DNA of 64,000 bases, from NCBI GenBank assembly GCA_031310005.1, contig CM062385.1, positions 1,922,001 to 1,986,000 on the forward strand, written 5' to 3'. Of the stretch, positions 34,967-46,993 are shown one piece after another. Both the position numbers and the translations under genes were made by a program. How positions within the stretch are numbered: the stretch's first letter is position 1; the number at the start of each line of letters is the position of its first letter. The notes beneath the pieces are model-generated. The model worked only from the letters and a program-made list of their open reading frames with translations, ran no database searches and was not told where the DNA came from. The DNA comes from Dactylellina haptotyla (taxonomy: Eukaryota; Ascomycota; Orbiliomycetes; Orbiliales; Orbiliaceae).

Positions 34967-36238
34967 GGTGTCCCGATCTTTTCGTATGTGGTAAGCTGTC
35001 GACTTTTGGAGGCCTTACGCAGACTCGGAGCTGGATTCAAGACGCCTGTTATGTCGCGCATGTAAACCCATCGGCCCTGGGTTCCAGATCCTGTTGTCTC
35101 GAGCTGATCCTGAACCAAAGTGCAGCCCAAGGTCGCTTCATATCAAAGCCAAGATCAACACCATCTACTTGCAAACATGCTTAATGGCAATGTGTTGGAT
35201 CAATTCGTTCCGAAGCATATACTGTCCCGGCTATTAATATCCGGCATTCAGCTTTGTACTGGTGATTCTTTAGCTCCGACCGCGACTGGCATCCAATTTT
35301 CTCACATTCGAAGGACTTGTAGGGCTGCCTGCTTCGGATGTCCCTAGAAGACGGGCGCAAATATTCTGGAATCAATGCAATATCAAGATATTTTATTGGC
35401 GAAAAAGGTAATATAGGCCGACCGTTTAATATTTGCATTCCTGGAGATCTGGACAACCCGGGCACTACGAGCCACAAATACAGGTTGTGCGGCATTTTTA
35501 GGATTTGCGCGCACATATCGACCACTGTGATATAACCCTAAATGAGTTTCCATGGACTAGATACCCAATAAGAGTTGCATGTAGGCATAATAGATTCAGG
35601 TATAGCTACTAGCAAGATTTTATGGGCCATTGAGATTCCACGGTTGTTTGACCAAGGTGGAGACGTTGGATTTCCTTCCGGTCGGATACGGGTATTTGAT
35701 ACCAATGGAGCTAGTCTCCCGGCTTTGAACGTCACCGCAGCCCCCTGGTCTATCTTCAGGCATGCAGCTGTCAAATACGGCCTCTCCGTTGTTATCGATG
35801 TAGAGTCGTACTCGCACTATAGTAAAATTTTGTCTACTGAAACGCCGGCCCAGCCTCGAAGAGGTGTCCTGTGGCGCCCACACTAAGCCGTATTAGGGGG
35901 TATAGTAGAAGAAACAATATGAATATTCAAGGATGAGAGCCAGGTGCTAGCCCAATGGTAGTATAGGTCACTGTTCAAACAGTTTGAGGTCAGGAAACAC
36001 TAGATTGAAACTTTTGTGCTGCGGTCGCGGGTTCTGACGTGTGCCGATTAGTTACTAGCCGTAGAGCTGAATCGAAGTCTGTATATATACTTCACGACGA
36101 GCACCCTTGATTTGGATTTGGAAATACAACCGTCCATCATTTTATACTTCTAAGAACTTTGATATCATTCATTATTAAACTTGAGCAAAATATTCATTTC
36201 TCATTTCTTTTCACTCATTCTCAACGCAACTTGCCACA
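34967..36238. other. Intergenic, possible gene relics
   Basis: Several uninterrupted short frames occur here on both strands (35181-35525 minus has a CxxxxC-H-C zinc-finger-like piece; 35575-35886 plus). None has start, splice and family support together. It could be a decayed gene. Confidence 0.35.
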
Positions 36239-37247
36239 ATGGAGTTTGCAGCTTATGGTTCCCATTTGACCTCGAACAACACCACGGCGGGTCCGACACC
36301 TTCAGAAAACACATCGATATTAGCCGGTAAAACGTGGGAGCCGGTTCTCTCAATAATACTACTCTACGGCGCGATCCTTCTCACATACGCTTCCAAAAGC
36401 TTTACTTCCTTCCGACAAAACCATGGTTTATTAGTAGCCACACATGCCATCTCGAATCTTGTTGAGTTGGCACAGTATTATACACTCCCTTCGAGATACC
36501 CAAACGGGTCGGGCACTCAGGTGCCAGTTTCTTCACTCCTGCTCTGTCTTTTACAAGTTCATACCAATTTCGCATTGGTAAGAAAGTTGAAAAGGGGAAA
36601 CCCTGCCCTCGTTCGTAAGTTACATGCCTAATTTCAGCCTTTATTGATCCTTGCTAACCTATTTTCGCCTCTTAGGAACTACATACCAGGCAGCGGGCAT
36701 TCTTCGTGCTGCTATTATGATCGGGGCTTTCTTTCTTCAATCGAGAACATTATATCATGATAGCATTGTCATAATCCATGCTTTTGTCTACGCCCGTTTT
36801 ATCATCTGGCTCTTCACTATCAAACAATATTTCCCCGATGAAGAACTTTCTGAGCTCGATCACCTCAACACCGAAAGTGACAAAGGATTGATCAAGCACC
36901 TTCATGAGATCAGTGGTGCCAATAAATCGTTACTCACGACACCACAGGCGTATACTGCCGGTGTTTATGGGTCTGCTCTGATTGTTATTGGACACCAGCA
37001 GGATGAGTTTATGAGGAAATTTGGCATTGCCGCCTTCTTGATTACGATGGCGCTTTTGATGAGAGTGGAGCAATGGGCGGGAGATATCGTCGTAGGATAT
37101 TTGCAAGGCAAAGAGATGGTGTCACTGAAGCAACAATTGGCTTGGGAATGTTATGAAATCGGGCTTTGCAGGGTCCAAGTCGTCTCTCAAGTCGATAAAG
37201 CTGTCAGTCCCAAAGCTTCAAGAGATATTATCGAGAAGAAAGAATAA
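36239..37247 (+). CDS. Multi-pass membrane protein, unknown
   Basis: Two exons, 36239-36614 and 36676-37247 (315 residues; donor GTAAGT, acceptor CTTAG, phase 1). There are about five to six hydrophobic segments (EPVLSIILLYGAILLTYA; VSSLLLCLLQVHTNFAL; GILRAAIMIGAFFLQ; SIVIIHAFVYARFIIWLF; AYTAGVYGSALIVIG; IAAFLITMALLM). A charged loop KQYFPDEELSELDHL lies between them. No transporter or receptor signature was recognised. It opens the plus-strand cluster of lineage-specific genes. Confidence 0.75.
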
Positions 37248-37771
37248 CTATCTGACCTTTTCAGGGTGGGAGATTCGCTTTTGTTCATGTATATATAGAT
37301 AGACAGACTCATTGGAGTGCACATTGTACAAAAATATAAGATAATTAATAGAGTATAAGCACTTATAAGTATAATAAATTTGTGTAGTTATGCTACTGTC
37401 TGCGTTTGACATAATCAGGTACTTTCGGCCACTTTTGGCCACAAGAATGGAGAGAATAGACTAAATTATGATTGTACAAAGATTTAAATATCTTGTTTTC
37501 AAGTCCGCGACTTTCCGCTTCTAGTTTTGTTAAGATGCAGTAGTTATCGGGATATCACTAGCCAGGATAGTTCGCAGCTTGTCGTGAGTAGAAGTGTTGT
37601 TGCAATGCTGTGGCATACTGAAGCTGGCTTTAAGAGCTGAGACTGCCTTTAAGAGGTCGCAGTATCAATATTGGGAAAACATCTTTCTAAACTTCACTTC
37701 AACCTCGTCTCATTATCACAAGCCGCTCCTTTATCCTAAAAACCATCGAGCCAACTCCGCAGACATTCAAC
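37248..37771. other. Intergenic
   Basis: Spacer between two plus-strand genes; probably terminator and promoter. Nothing else seen. Confidence 0.45.
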
Positions 37772-38466
37772 ATGCCTAAGGTTGATTTGAAAGGCGTTCG
37801 TGTGAAACGCATCCGCTCACTTTCAGCACAAGTGCTATCTAACCTCTTTGAAAGAGATGTTCCAGCGTCAGATGTCTCGTTTATAACGACAGCCAACAAA
37901 GGGTATAACTGGTATCTATCTCGAACCGTACTCAATATGGAGACGGGATACGAGGATATCGAAGAGTACGGACTACCGGAATGGACGAAAAAGCAGATGC
38001 ACAGGTGGACTGTCGATGAAGCTTATCAGATGATTGAGTGGTTGAGGAATGGGGTTTTGAAAGCTGAGATACTGAAAGATGAGGTCGAACGTAGGCACAA
38101 AAAGCCAAAGCTTCACCACGAAGAGCCAGAGCGGTGTGTTCTGGAGGAGGTTGGTATTGTTTTGTTTGGACCGTCCGTGCGATGTGGTAGCTAAAAGTTC
38201 ATATGAGATAGGTTCGGATAATCGTGCTCACTGAGGAAGAGAAATTACAAGAGAAGATGAAGTGGCAAAAGCCTCCAGTGAAGATCAAAGGACCGGCCTC
38301 AGACTTTATCGCTTGGATGACAGGAGCTGCTGATCGGGATACGGTAGCAAGGATGGAAAAGCGATACCTTCGGGGGCAAGAACAAGATGGGGGCGATGAT
38401 GAGAAGTACAATACGAAAGATGACAAGTTTATAGAGGATGGGGATATCGAGATGATATTGGATTGA
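37772..38466 (+). CDS. Hypothetical protein sharing a domain with 23683-24639
   Basis: Two exons, 37772-38149 and 38212-38466 (210 residues). Intron donor GTTGGT is weak; acceptor GATAG and a TAGCTAAAAG branch keep the frame at phase 0. The N-terminal domain (about 1-110) has VLSNLFERDVPASDVSF and NKGYNWYLS, aligning with the gene at 23683. A Lys-rich patch (RRHKKPKLHH) may be a nuclear signal. The C-terminus is acidic (EDGDIEMILD). No signal peptide or TM. Unknown function. Confidence 0.65.
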
Positions 38467-39277
38467 GATTCTAGTATCTAAGGTATTATAAAGCTGTAAA
38501 ATCTGAAGAGATGATTAATGAATTGCTCATATCGAACTCCTCTTCATCTTTTCCAATTTGTAAAGAAATCCAAATTTCTGAGTGATTCCATTTCAAGGTC
38601 ATGATTCTATTCTGGCGTAGAATGACTGTCACCATAGAACTTGGTCCAAGGCCACGGAAACCGGTGCTTCATTTCCGCATCACAGAAACTCAACCGCAGC
38701 TCTAGATGAATCTAGGGCTCTAGGGCAAGGGCATCATATTACGCGGTGGAAACCCATTTCGATTTTTTTTATCACTGGCTCTACCCGAGACTAGACTCTG
38801 CAACGGCAATTATTTAAACTGGCTACCGGCCTAGTCAGCTTCATGATACCAATCCTTCATTCTTCATCCTCACTATCTCATTCAAAATGATAATATCTCG
38901 ATTAATCGAGAAGCCCGTATTACAATATATATACCTTTTCCACCCCCTACATATGCCTATTACCTTTCTTCTCTCCGCATGACTATCTAAGAGAGAGGAA
39001 GATGTTTACGACATGCTCTGGCTTCAGAACAGTCTAAAATAAGATAAATCGTAGTTACACCATTGTGTGGAACTACAAGAATATGAGAGCTTCTGCTAAC
39101 CTTAGCAAAGCTGATACTAATTATACAAGGAGACTTTAATATGAATTTTGATGATATGTCCCTTGGCTGCCCAGGGTCTCCCCATATGGTACGCTCGACT
39201 ACTATCTCTGAATGTTTCTCAAAATTTTCTCAAATTGAACCATTTGAGAAATACACCATATTCACCTAACGACTTAT
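38467..39277. other. Intergenic
   Basis: AT-rich, no gene supported. Confidence 0.45.
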
Positions 39278-39649
39278 ATGGCTTTACCTGAATGGAACCA
39301 AGACGCGGGCCATCAAACAGCTACAGTAGACACCGCCAATACACATGCTCCATACCATCGGCATCGACTTTATATTTTTTGGGTTGTAATTCTCACCAAT
39401 CTAATGACACTATACCAAGCCTCATCGGTTGAAGAAAATTTTATTTTCATGACACTAAATATATTAATAGGTACGTGGATGGCGTACCTATTCCTCCGTT
39501 TCATGGAGGAGGCCACTAGGCCGTGTTTATGTTGTGTGGGCTTGGTTATCAACTATGACATCTGTTGGAAATTCGGGGTTCGACGCGAATACAAAATTTT
39601 CGGGATTGAAAAACGGACCTATGCGAGAAGTAAATTTGTATGGATCTAG
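39278..39649 (+). CDS. Small two-TM protein, unknown
   Basis: Single exon, 123 residues. Two hydrophobic helices (RLYIFWVVILTNLMTLY and FIFMTLNILIGTWMAYLFL) are followed by a Cys cluster CLCCVGL and a basic C-terminus. No family recognised. It lies inside the membrane-protein cluster. Confidence 0.5.
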   Translation: MALPEWNQDAGHQTATVDTANTHAPYHRHRLYIFWVVILTNLMTLYQASSVEENFIFMTLNILIGTWMAYLFLRFMEEATRPCLCCVGLVINYDICWKFGVRREYKIFGIEKRTYARSKFVWI

Positions 39650-40072
39650 GGAAAGAATTAATAATATATAATGCAGTATTTTCACTAGATTCATGGTGGC
39701 AGAGTGGTGGTGAAATTGATTTGCTATTCCATCGGTCTTATGATGGCATGTGCTTGCGTTTTAATAAATGCTCGTCTCATTTGTGAGATTACTCCAGTAG
39801 TGTGAAGTTTGTTTCGGAAGGCCATTATTTTTCCTTTGTTCTCGACAGGTTGTGGCGTCGCATGGTTGGTGCCAAACAAATCCAACTTTTCATATCGCGC
39901 GAGGATAACTCAACTTTCTCTTGGAAGTTGGGCTTTGAAATTACATAAGTCGCTTCTTCACAAACATCTGAGATTACTGTAATCATAGGGGTGCCTAAAT
40001 AAGGAGAAATTATATCGCGTAGACTCTTATAACACCTACAGACGCCATACAACCGCCAATATCAGAGCATCC
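39650..40072. other. Intergenic
   Basis: Spacer, nothing seen. Confidence 0.4.
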
Positions 40073-41305
40073 ATGTCGGCTTCGGTTCCACGTCGGTACC
40101 CAATAAGAAGCACTCGCGGTATACCATTGTATAAATACAGAGAGGAGATGTCCACAGCTGGGACGCGAAGGAAAAGGCCTATGGTCATAATACGACCACC
40201 GGGACCGAAATTGAAATTCGAACGCGACGGAGAGATTCTGTCGTTTAATACCGCTTGGGACAAAAACAAGTCGAAATTAGAAAACACAGATCGTATACTG
40301 GATAAAGGACCGGATGGACGCGATATCATTACTGAGAGCGAAGATGAGTTTTCGGAAGAGACCAGTGTGGGCGAGAATACAGAGGAAGAATCAGAGGTTT
40401 TGGAAAACAGCGAACTGTCTATTCTAGAGCATTCGACAACAAGTACCTCGCCTCAAAACGGCATATCGCAGGAAAGGAGAAGCTGGCGAAGATGGTTATT
40501 TGATATTATAACACTATTGTGGATACGGAGGGGTATCTTGAAGCTGCTAAAATTCTCTTCCTCTCGATTGTACGGACTTCTAGCCTATTTCGTATCACAA
40601 GCGCTCAAATTGGCTTCGGCCATCTTGAGAGGCATTTTCTCCGGAGTTATATATTCTATACGGCGGACTTTTGCGGGGCTTGGATTTTCAATTCGGTTCA
40701 TCACTACACGTCTTTTAGCTTGTATTCGTGGCATTTTTCGTGGCATTTTTCGCGCGGTCTCTGCATGTCTTCGAAAAGTGTTCGAATTCTTTATTATTGC
40801 CATCCGATTTTCTTTGATTAACCCTATTCTTGCTATTCTTGGTATCGGGAAGGAAATAATCAGAACGATTTGCTCGACGGTACTATCCATTCCAAGCAGA
40901 ATACTGAATCGAATCAAGATGGTAGCCGTGGCTAGGAAAGACCGTGTGTCTCCGAGTAGACAATCGAATCCAAGAAGCAAGTTGGACAAAAGCAACGTCC
41001 GAGGAAATCGCAAAGTCCTCATCCTTCTCTTCGTTTTCACTTCGGGCTTCTGGTCATCGGCATTCCCAACGGTGGCCATGACACTGGCATTTGCAGTCGG
41101 GGTAGTGTGTTTACTCTACGGCCTTTACTTATTTGCTTCGAAGTATCGAAACCTGGCCATCAGCATTATACAACACTGGAAGGCATTCGTGCTCTATTTT
41201 TCCATCATCGGGACCCTGACTGCTCTGAAATGGATGCTGGTGATTGAATCGTGGGAGGCAATATATACAGAGCCCTATCATTCTCCGTACCATTGGCAGC
41301 GATGA
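40073..41305 (+). CDS. Membrane protein with amphipathic repeat region
   Basis: Single frame, 410 residues. Residues 1-140 are polar with an acidic patch (TESEDEFSEETSVGENTEEE). Residues 145-285 form a run of basic/hydrophobic segments such as ILRGIFSGVIYSIRRTFAG and CIRGIFRGIFRAV, more like amphipathic membrane-lining helices than standard TMs. Clear TM segments follow near 315-365 (VLILLFVFTSGFWSSAF, AMTLAFAVGVVCLLYGLYLF) and 380-395. Introns within cannot be excluded but the frame is fully open. No family recognised. Confidence 0.6.
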   Translation: MSASVPRRYPIRSTRGIPLYKYREEMSTAGTRRKRPMVIIRPPGPKLKFERDGEILSFNTAWDKNKSKLENTDRILDKGPDGRDIITESEDEFSEETSVGENTEEESEVLENSELSILEHSTTSTSPQNGISQERRSWRRWLFDIITLLWIRRGILKLLKFSSSRLYGLLAYFVSQALKLASAILRGIFSGVIYSIRRTFAGLGFSIRFITTRLLACIRGIFRGIFRAVSACLRKVFEFFIIAIRFSLINPILAILGIGKEIIRTICSTVLSIPSRILNRIKMVAVARKDRVSPSRQSNPRSKLDKSNVRGNRKVLILLFVFTSGFWSSAFPTVAMTLAFAVGVVCLLYGLYLFASKYRNLAISIIQHWKAFVLYFSIIGTLTALKWMLVIESWEAIYTEPYHSPYHWQR

Positions 41306-41670
41306 CATGGGAAAAAGACCGGAGAGCTCACCGGAAGAGCGTGTTGCCGTGGTGTGAGCCTACGAAACATCATCGCCAGATGGACTGCCAATCTGCTTGC
41401 TCGATGTGGAAACACCACACAATTCTTGCGATGGGGGTTCTCCAAGAGGCCTTCGTGGCAGCGGTCTTGGGACTGTCAAATTCCATCAACCTTCATCATC
41501 TGCATACCGAGTTGGTAACCTGCAATTCAGCTTCGATACAATCATCCAACTATTATCCTGAAACGGAGCTTGCTGGTAGAGAGCTCTGCTGAGATCAGGT
41601 ATATAATCACGAATGATCAGCTTATAAAAACTCACAGAATAAATGCTAACTGTGCAGTTATAGTCGTACT
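41306..41670. other. Intergenic
   Basis: Short spacer; a small frame at 41251-41592 overlapping the previous gene's end was not accepted. Confidence 0.4.
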
Positions 41671-42849
41671 ATGAAGAAACACAATACTGCCACCAGCAGC
41701 ACCGGTGGTCGAACGAGGATTCCCCCAACTCCTCGTCCGCCACCACCGGGGACGAAAATCCAGCTTAGATACCAACGGCCAGAGAGCATACCTACGTCTC
41801 TTCTGCACCGGTCCAATATCGATTACAGTGCTTTGCAGACTCACCTGGACCTTGTTGACCATGAGATGACTTCACTTCGTAGAATCCTCGACGCTATCAT
41901 CCGGCGTAATCCAGACTTACAAGAGCTCAATCTCCGTGTCGTGAGCGAAAGAGAGCTGCTCTGTCGAATCGCGAACCAGTACAATGATCTCTTTACCGGC
42001 AGCTTATATCGCACCCTCATTGAGCGAGATCAAGAGACTGGTGCTGTGGGCTGGTTGCTCTACCAGTTCCTACTCTGGTGTATGAATCAGCGAACCCGAG
42101 AAAACCCTGCACGCGAACGGTCTGGGGCTCCAGAACCTCCCACGAAGCCTCCATCTAGGGCTTTGTCCACCCAGGATGAAGATATCATTCGCGTTATTTC
42201 CGCAGATGCGCCACGCATTCTTGATAAGATTGTGGTCTCGACTCCGAAGTCCCAAAAGGTTGTAGCCGACGAAGGGTTTAGCGATGAAGAACCTGAAACC
42301 GACTCCGACGCTCCAGAAGCCGATGGTCTCATCGATGATTTCAGTGCCTATGCGGATGACGAGGAGGACTATGAAGAGGATGAAGGATCTGATCTCTCGC
42401 CCCGAATGATCGATTCGTCCGATCTCGACCGCGAACTAAACGTCTTTGAGAACGAAATCGAGCCTGGTCTCATTCTTCGATATGGCAACTCCGAGTAACG
42501 TACGCTTCTGCGACGCCGAAACGGCAACGGCTTCCCCCCTGCTCTGATTATCCCAGACGACGCAGCCGAAGCCGAAGAAGAAATTTCTCCAATCAAGCAA
42601 CCCAAGTTTATTCAAACCGCCCGTTGCAACATGATATTCTTCCTCACTTGCTTGGCTATTCTCACAATGGCTCTCATCGCTCTGTGTCTCGTCCAATATA
42701 TTCATGAGAAGCAAGGGACCGCAAGACTGTGGGATACTATCCTCATGCACCAGCGACGTACTGTCCCAGCTCCTTCCTCTAGCAATATCAGTCGACGAAC
42801 ACTTTCTATTACGCCGGGAATGGCGCATGTTATCAATCGTGTTGCCTAG
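41671..42849 (+). pseudogene. Acidic protein with C-terminal TM, split by one in-frame stop
   Basis: 41671-42498 encodes 275 residues: Pro-rich head (PPTPRPPPPG), helical middle (HEMTSLRRILDAIIRRN, LLYQFLLWCMNQ) and very acidic tail (DDEEDYEEDEGSD). A TAA at 42496-42498 ends it. The same frame stays open to 42849 for 116 more codons, including acidic residues and a TM (MIFFLTCLAILTMALIALCLV). No splice pair that removes the stop in frame was found. Readings: recent nonsense allele, sequence error, programmed readthrough, or a functional soluble product. Neighbouring genes share the plan of acidic/disordered head plus C-terminal TM, favouring one ancestral gene. Confidence 0.6.
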
Positions 42850-43326
42850 CTTTCTAGTTCTTTCAACACGTTTGTGCTAGGAACAAGACTGCCGTTTGTG
42901 ATACTTTTCTGCATTTTGGTTTCGATTTAGTATTTTGCGCTTCATGCTTTCCTGGACTCACCGCTGCAGCTGCAGCCGCTTATCCTGAGACATTACACGG
43001 GCTTCTTGTCCGATATTCACCTGGAAGATGCAGGACAAGCGGCTGGCTAAACAATAGCGGCTGCGTACATACCTTTCTTTGTACTCTAAATAATATAAAG
43101 CTAGATAGAAAATGTGTTCTAGCGCGTTTTTTGAGATCACGCTGGAGATCTCCAACCAGAATCTTGAGCTTTATATCACCCTTGCCAAAAATATCTACTG
43201 TTGACAGTCTCGTAGATCTTGTATACAAGAATCTCCTAAATCGTGGCCGCTCAGAGGTACCATTCAGTTGTTTCCCTCTATATTTCACTACTACAGTAGA
43301 AGTACATAATTGAAACCTGAATCCAA
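42850..43326. other. Intergenic
   Basis: Spacer; nothing seen. Confidence 0.4.
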
Positions 43327-43795
43327 ATGCTCAGACTCAAAACTTTCCCAAAAAGAGGTAATCAACCAGCTCGTCAAACCCGTACTATATATTTAATTTT
43401 TTCCTTAATAGATTCTAAATTGCATTCTAGGGACTCTGAAGAACAGCTACCACAATGAACCTGGCAAGGATGAAGACGTCACGATGACGCCTAAAGCTCG
43501 TTATAACCGACCTGCTCCCAGCACTGCTGTTTGTGAGAACTGTAGACAGCGGGACAAGTATCACCGCCCGATATACTCCTACCCGCGGTGTATAGTAATG
43601 TGCGAGAGGGTTATTTTTATGATTTTGGTCACGTTTGTATGTATTTTAGTCACTATTGCGTTTCTTATTGTGGAGAATCAGGCTTCTTATATTGATGAGA
43701 GTAGTGGTGGGGTCAGAGGGGATACGAAGACTCGTTATTATTCTGATATCGGACCTCCCAAGGAGGTGAATACGACGAGGTATATCTCTTGGTAA
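43327..43795 (+). CDS. Small single-TM protein with tiny first exon
   Basis: Exons 43327-43357 (31 bp) and 43431-43795, 131 residues, phase 1, donor GTAATC, acceptor TCTAG. Starting at the later ATG (43484) gives 103 residues. Cytosolic part has a CENC and a YPRCIVMC motif. One TM follows (VIFMILVTFVCILVTIAFLIV), then a polar tail. No family recognised. Its small first exon resembles the next gene's. Confidence 0.55.
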
Positions 43796-44080
43796 TTGGG
43801 AACAGCTTGAGCGGGGCCTTTTTTTCCGCCAGACTATTTTCGCGAGACCAGTGAAAATATATAAGCTGCACGTACTGCAGCTATATTTTAGAAGAATATA
43901 AACTCGCGAAATGAGAATCTCAACTTCGCAACTTATATATATTAATTTTCCTAAACATACCATCACATTTCCATCCAAAACCAAGTACAACTGAACATCC
44001 AAATTTCAGTATCCAAATATTTCTATAGTAAAATATCATCTCTTCACAATATAGAAACCTACAGAAATCATCTGGACAAG

Positions 44081-45197
44081 ATGCCACCGAAGAGGTACAT
44101 TGTAAACACCAGGAAATTAAAAATTTTGCGACGTTGCTAGTTCATAGGTACCTAGACCCTCCTTTCGCCACAAGCGGCGTAGACCTCGTAACAACGAGGA
44201 TCTAGATTCCCAGATCCCTTCAACTCTAACATCCGAAGAGCAACAGGTGGTTGCCGAGGAGCAAATCTGCGAAGATTTCTCTCTCGCATCTGAGAGCCCT
44301 GCTACTAAAGCTTTAGATCAGAGTATCGAAAAGCTCGCCGAATCTAAGGCTACAGAAGACGCCCCCCAAATTTCAACCCTCGGGCACGCGGTTGAAGAGA
44401 TGCAGATTCTAGAGGGAGAAAGCCTCTCGCGGAACGCTGAGCTGCCAGCTAGCCCAATCCAGGCCACCACCACCACCCAAGATAACAATCCATTATTTAT
44501 TGATGGTGTAAACGATACTCCTCCAAAACTTCAAATTCAGGAAGAAGTTAAAATCTTCCAAAAAGATTCCAAGAAACCAACTACAACAACCGAAACCACA
44601 CCCCCAAAAGCCCCGTTCGAAGCGTTGCGCCAACCGGCTGCCACCGCTTTGCCAAAGAAATTCATACGATTTCAATCAGACAAGAAGAAGAAAATAAAAT
44701 TCGTCATGCCATATCGTCAGGAGAGCACGAATTCCTCCTTCGATAGCAACAACGCAGCCATGAAACGTATTGTTGCCAGAAGGAAACCCAAGGCATCCAA
44801 AACGAAACAGAAATTGTTCGAGATGATCGGTACCACGCAAGAGGAAATCAAAATCGAAGAATTGCAACACCGCATCGCGGAGCTCGAGATGAGTGAGATG
44901 AAACTAAAATCTCGCATCACAGACATGGAACACCGAATGGCCCACTCGGATGGTCATTTTACCCATTTGGCTACAGATATCAACAGCATCGTCGCCCGTC
45001 TTGATAGAATTGAGCATAGAAGCGCAAGAATGGATAAAAACCTGATCACGTTGACATCAAAACGCGCTTGTAAGAAGGAGGCTGTACAAGATCGCAAGGG
45101 GTCTGTTATTTGGGAAGTGACAAAGGTTCTGGGTACAGCAGCTTCTGTCTCGACTATGGTTGGTCTCACTTATTGGTTTCTATTCGTCAAGGATTAG
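44081..45197 (+). CDS. Tail-anchored coiled-coil protein
   Basis: Exons 44081-44094 (14 bp, MPPK plus split Arg) and 44156-45197, giving 351 residues. The small exon is inferred from a GTAC donor, a CCTAG acceptor and frame continuity. Residues 20-150 are polar and Glu/Thr/Pro-rich. A basic region follows (SDKKKKIKF, RRKPKASKTKQK). A coiled coil covers about 220-300 (EELQHRIAELEMSEMKLKS, HLATDINSIVARLDRIEHR). The C-terminal TM (VLGTAASVSTMVGLTYWFLFV) ends six residues before the stop region, as in tail-anchored proteins. Target membrane unknown. Confidence 0.65.
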
Positions 45198-45854
45198 GAC
45201 ATCCAACCGGTATTGGCGGAGACTTATATCGAGCACTTGAAGCAAATTAATGCCATGCGGCCTGTTGCGAGAGCCTTTTTGAGGGAACGCCTTGGTTATG
45301 ATATATAAAGGATTTGTTTGAATCTGGATTACTCGGTGTAGCAGTATACTTCGCCGCTGAGTCGGATTGCCATACAATTCCGATTCAGAAGAGATATTTC
45401 TAGGATTCTGTACTTTCGTTATCCATGCATTTCTAGTAGCCAATTTAATTTTAGAAAAGAAACTGTTCTAATCCTCAAAACCATCTTTTCCGATAATAAT
45501 GAAATAATTTTTCTTTCACTTATCTCAGTATATAATGCATAGGTCTTAGACTGAGGATCGACCTTTTGCCGTGCCACACCACCGTGGTCGTAGCAAAAGC
45601 CGTATGAAACGAATTAAAAATAAGTCCTTTATTAATGCGAGAGTAGAATGGAACCGTTTTCAAACTGGAAACTTCGTTCAAATCTATCCTGCTGAGGAAC
45701 GTAGTGGGAATTTCGGAACCTGTTGTCGAGAACGCCATTGATAATATGATTGCACTTTAGTCATCATAACGTCGCTCACTCAACAAACGCAAGTCTAATT
45801 GTGATAATTTAAGATCACAAAGCAAGAGAAGTTCCCTGATCTCGAGAGGTCGCC
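45198..45854. other. Intergenic
   Basis: AT-rich spacer; nothing coding supported. Confidence 0.4.
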
Positions 45855-46993
45855 ATGCCAGTCTTAGTAAAAGGGCGACTGGGGAAATCTCTTTTTGCAG
45901 GTTCGACAACAACGCGGTCAAAGAGAAGAACAAAATCAGCAGAAGAGGAAACTAGTGTCCAGAGTGGTGGTAAAAGGGATTCAAGTACCTCATATGGCTG
46001 GCGGGGACAAAAGCCTTCAAGGTCCCTTAGAAATATTAAACCCTCAAAGGCATGGCCAGTTGCTTTAGCGGCTAGAGTTGACGCGGAATCCAAACGCCTC
46101 CAAAAAGAACGATTCAAAACTGAAAGATATATCGAAGTACCCGTCACTTCGCTTTCCCTAAAGAACTTCCCGATTGAAACAGTGGTGATCAAAGATTCAG
46201 CTTTGTTTGACGGTGGTCACAAGATCTACAATGAAGGAGAAATGGGTGTAAAAAATAGAGAAGCAGGAGTTGCGGGAGCTAGCTTCATGCATGAAGTATT
46301 GAGAAGTGAGAGCAAGTCATGGGCTCAAAGATGGTGGCGCGGAATTCAAGACAGGATATATTCTTGGAAACAAGCTATGGTTTGGATCAGTTATAACATC
46401 TGGTGGATTTTATTGCTTGGTCAGATCGATTATCGGCGGTCTGGGTTGTGGAAGCACTGGGCGTAAGGTTCCCTTCCTCAATTCAGCACGATCTGCTACA
46501 TTGGTATGAGATTCAACTTATGTGATTGCTGACTTTTAACGCCCTTAGGTATCGCTATCCTCCAGTCCCTGGGGGCTACAACTTTTTCAATATCCGCAAT
46601 CAGCTTGAAGATACGCGGCACAATAGTCAGGCGATATACGCTAACCAAGGAGTATACTTTAGCCCAGAACCAGACCGCCGCTCAGCAGATGCATGTACTA
46701 ACTTCGGCGACAAGAACAAACTTTACGGCCGCTACCATGGCGGCATCGGGGTAATTAATGAAGCAGAGAATGGGAACTATCAATATCTTACGCCACAGTG
46801 TGGCACGGTTGAAAGGATGGGTAAGCAGGTGGTTAAACCCCTCATGATGCTTTTTAAGGCAGTCACGGCAGTCCGAGTATTATCATGGATTGGTATGGTT
46901 CTGATATCTGTTGGACACATGTACATAGCAGAGTTTTGGACGTGGGCGACGGGCATCGAACTAGATGAAGACATGAGGAATGCAGCTGTTTGA
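45855..46993 (+). CDS. Membrane protein, unknown, exon structure partly unresolved
   Basis: The first coding block starts at 45855 and is open to 46466. The final exon is 46549-46993. The last intron (46504-46548, 45 bp) has a GCTGAC branch and CTTAG acceptor. Between 46390 and 46503 the frame must change, so another short intron is needed; candidate donors near 46394-46420 are all weak. N-terminal region is basic and polar. Hydrophobic segments: about MVWISYNIWWILLLG in block 1 and VLSWIGMVLISVGHMYIAEF near the C-terminus. Central part has YRYPPVPGGYNFFNIRNQL. No family recognised. Confidence 0.5.

Noticed and set aside
35575-35886. Protein-like plus frame and a zinc-finger-like minus frame nearby
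   Set aside because: Neither has start, splice and motif support together; possibly a decayed gene.
35940-36035. A-box-like TAGCCCAATGG suggesting a tRNA or tRNA-derived SINE
   Set aside because: No matching B box (GGTTCRANNCC) or cloverleaf with acceptor stem could be drawn.
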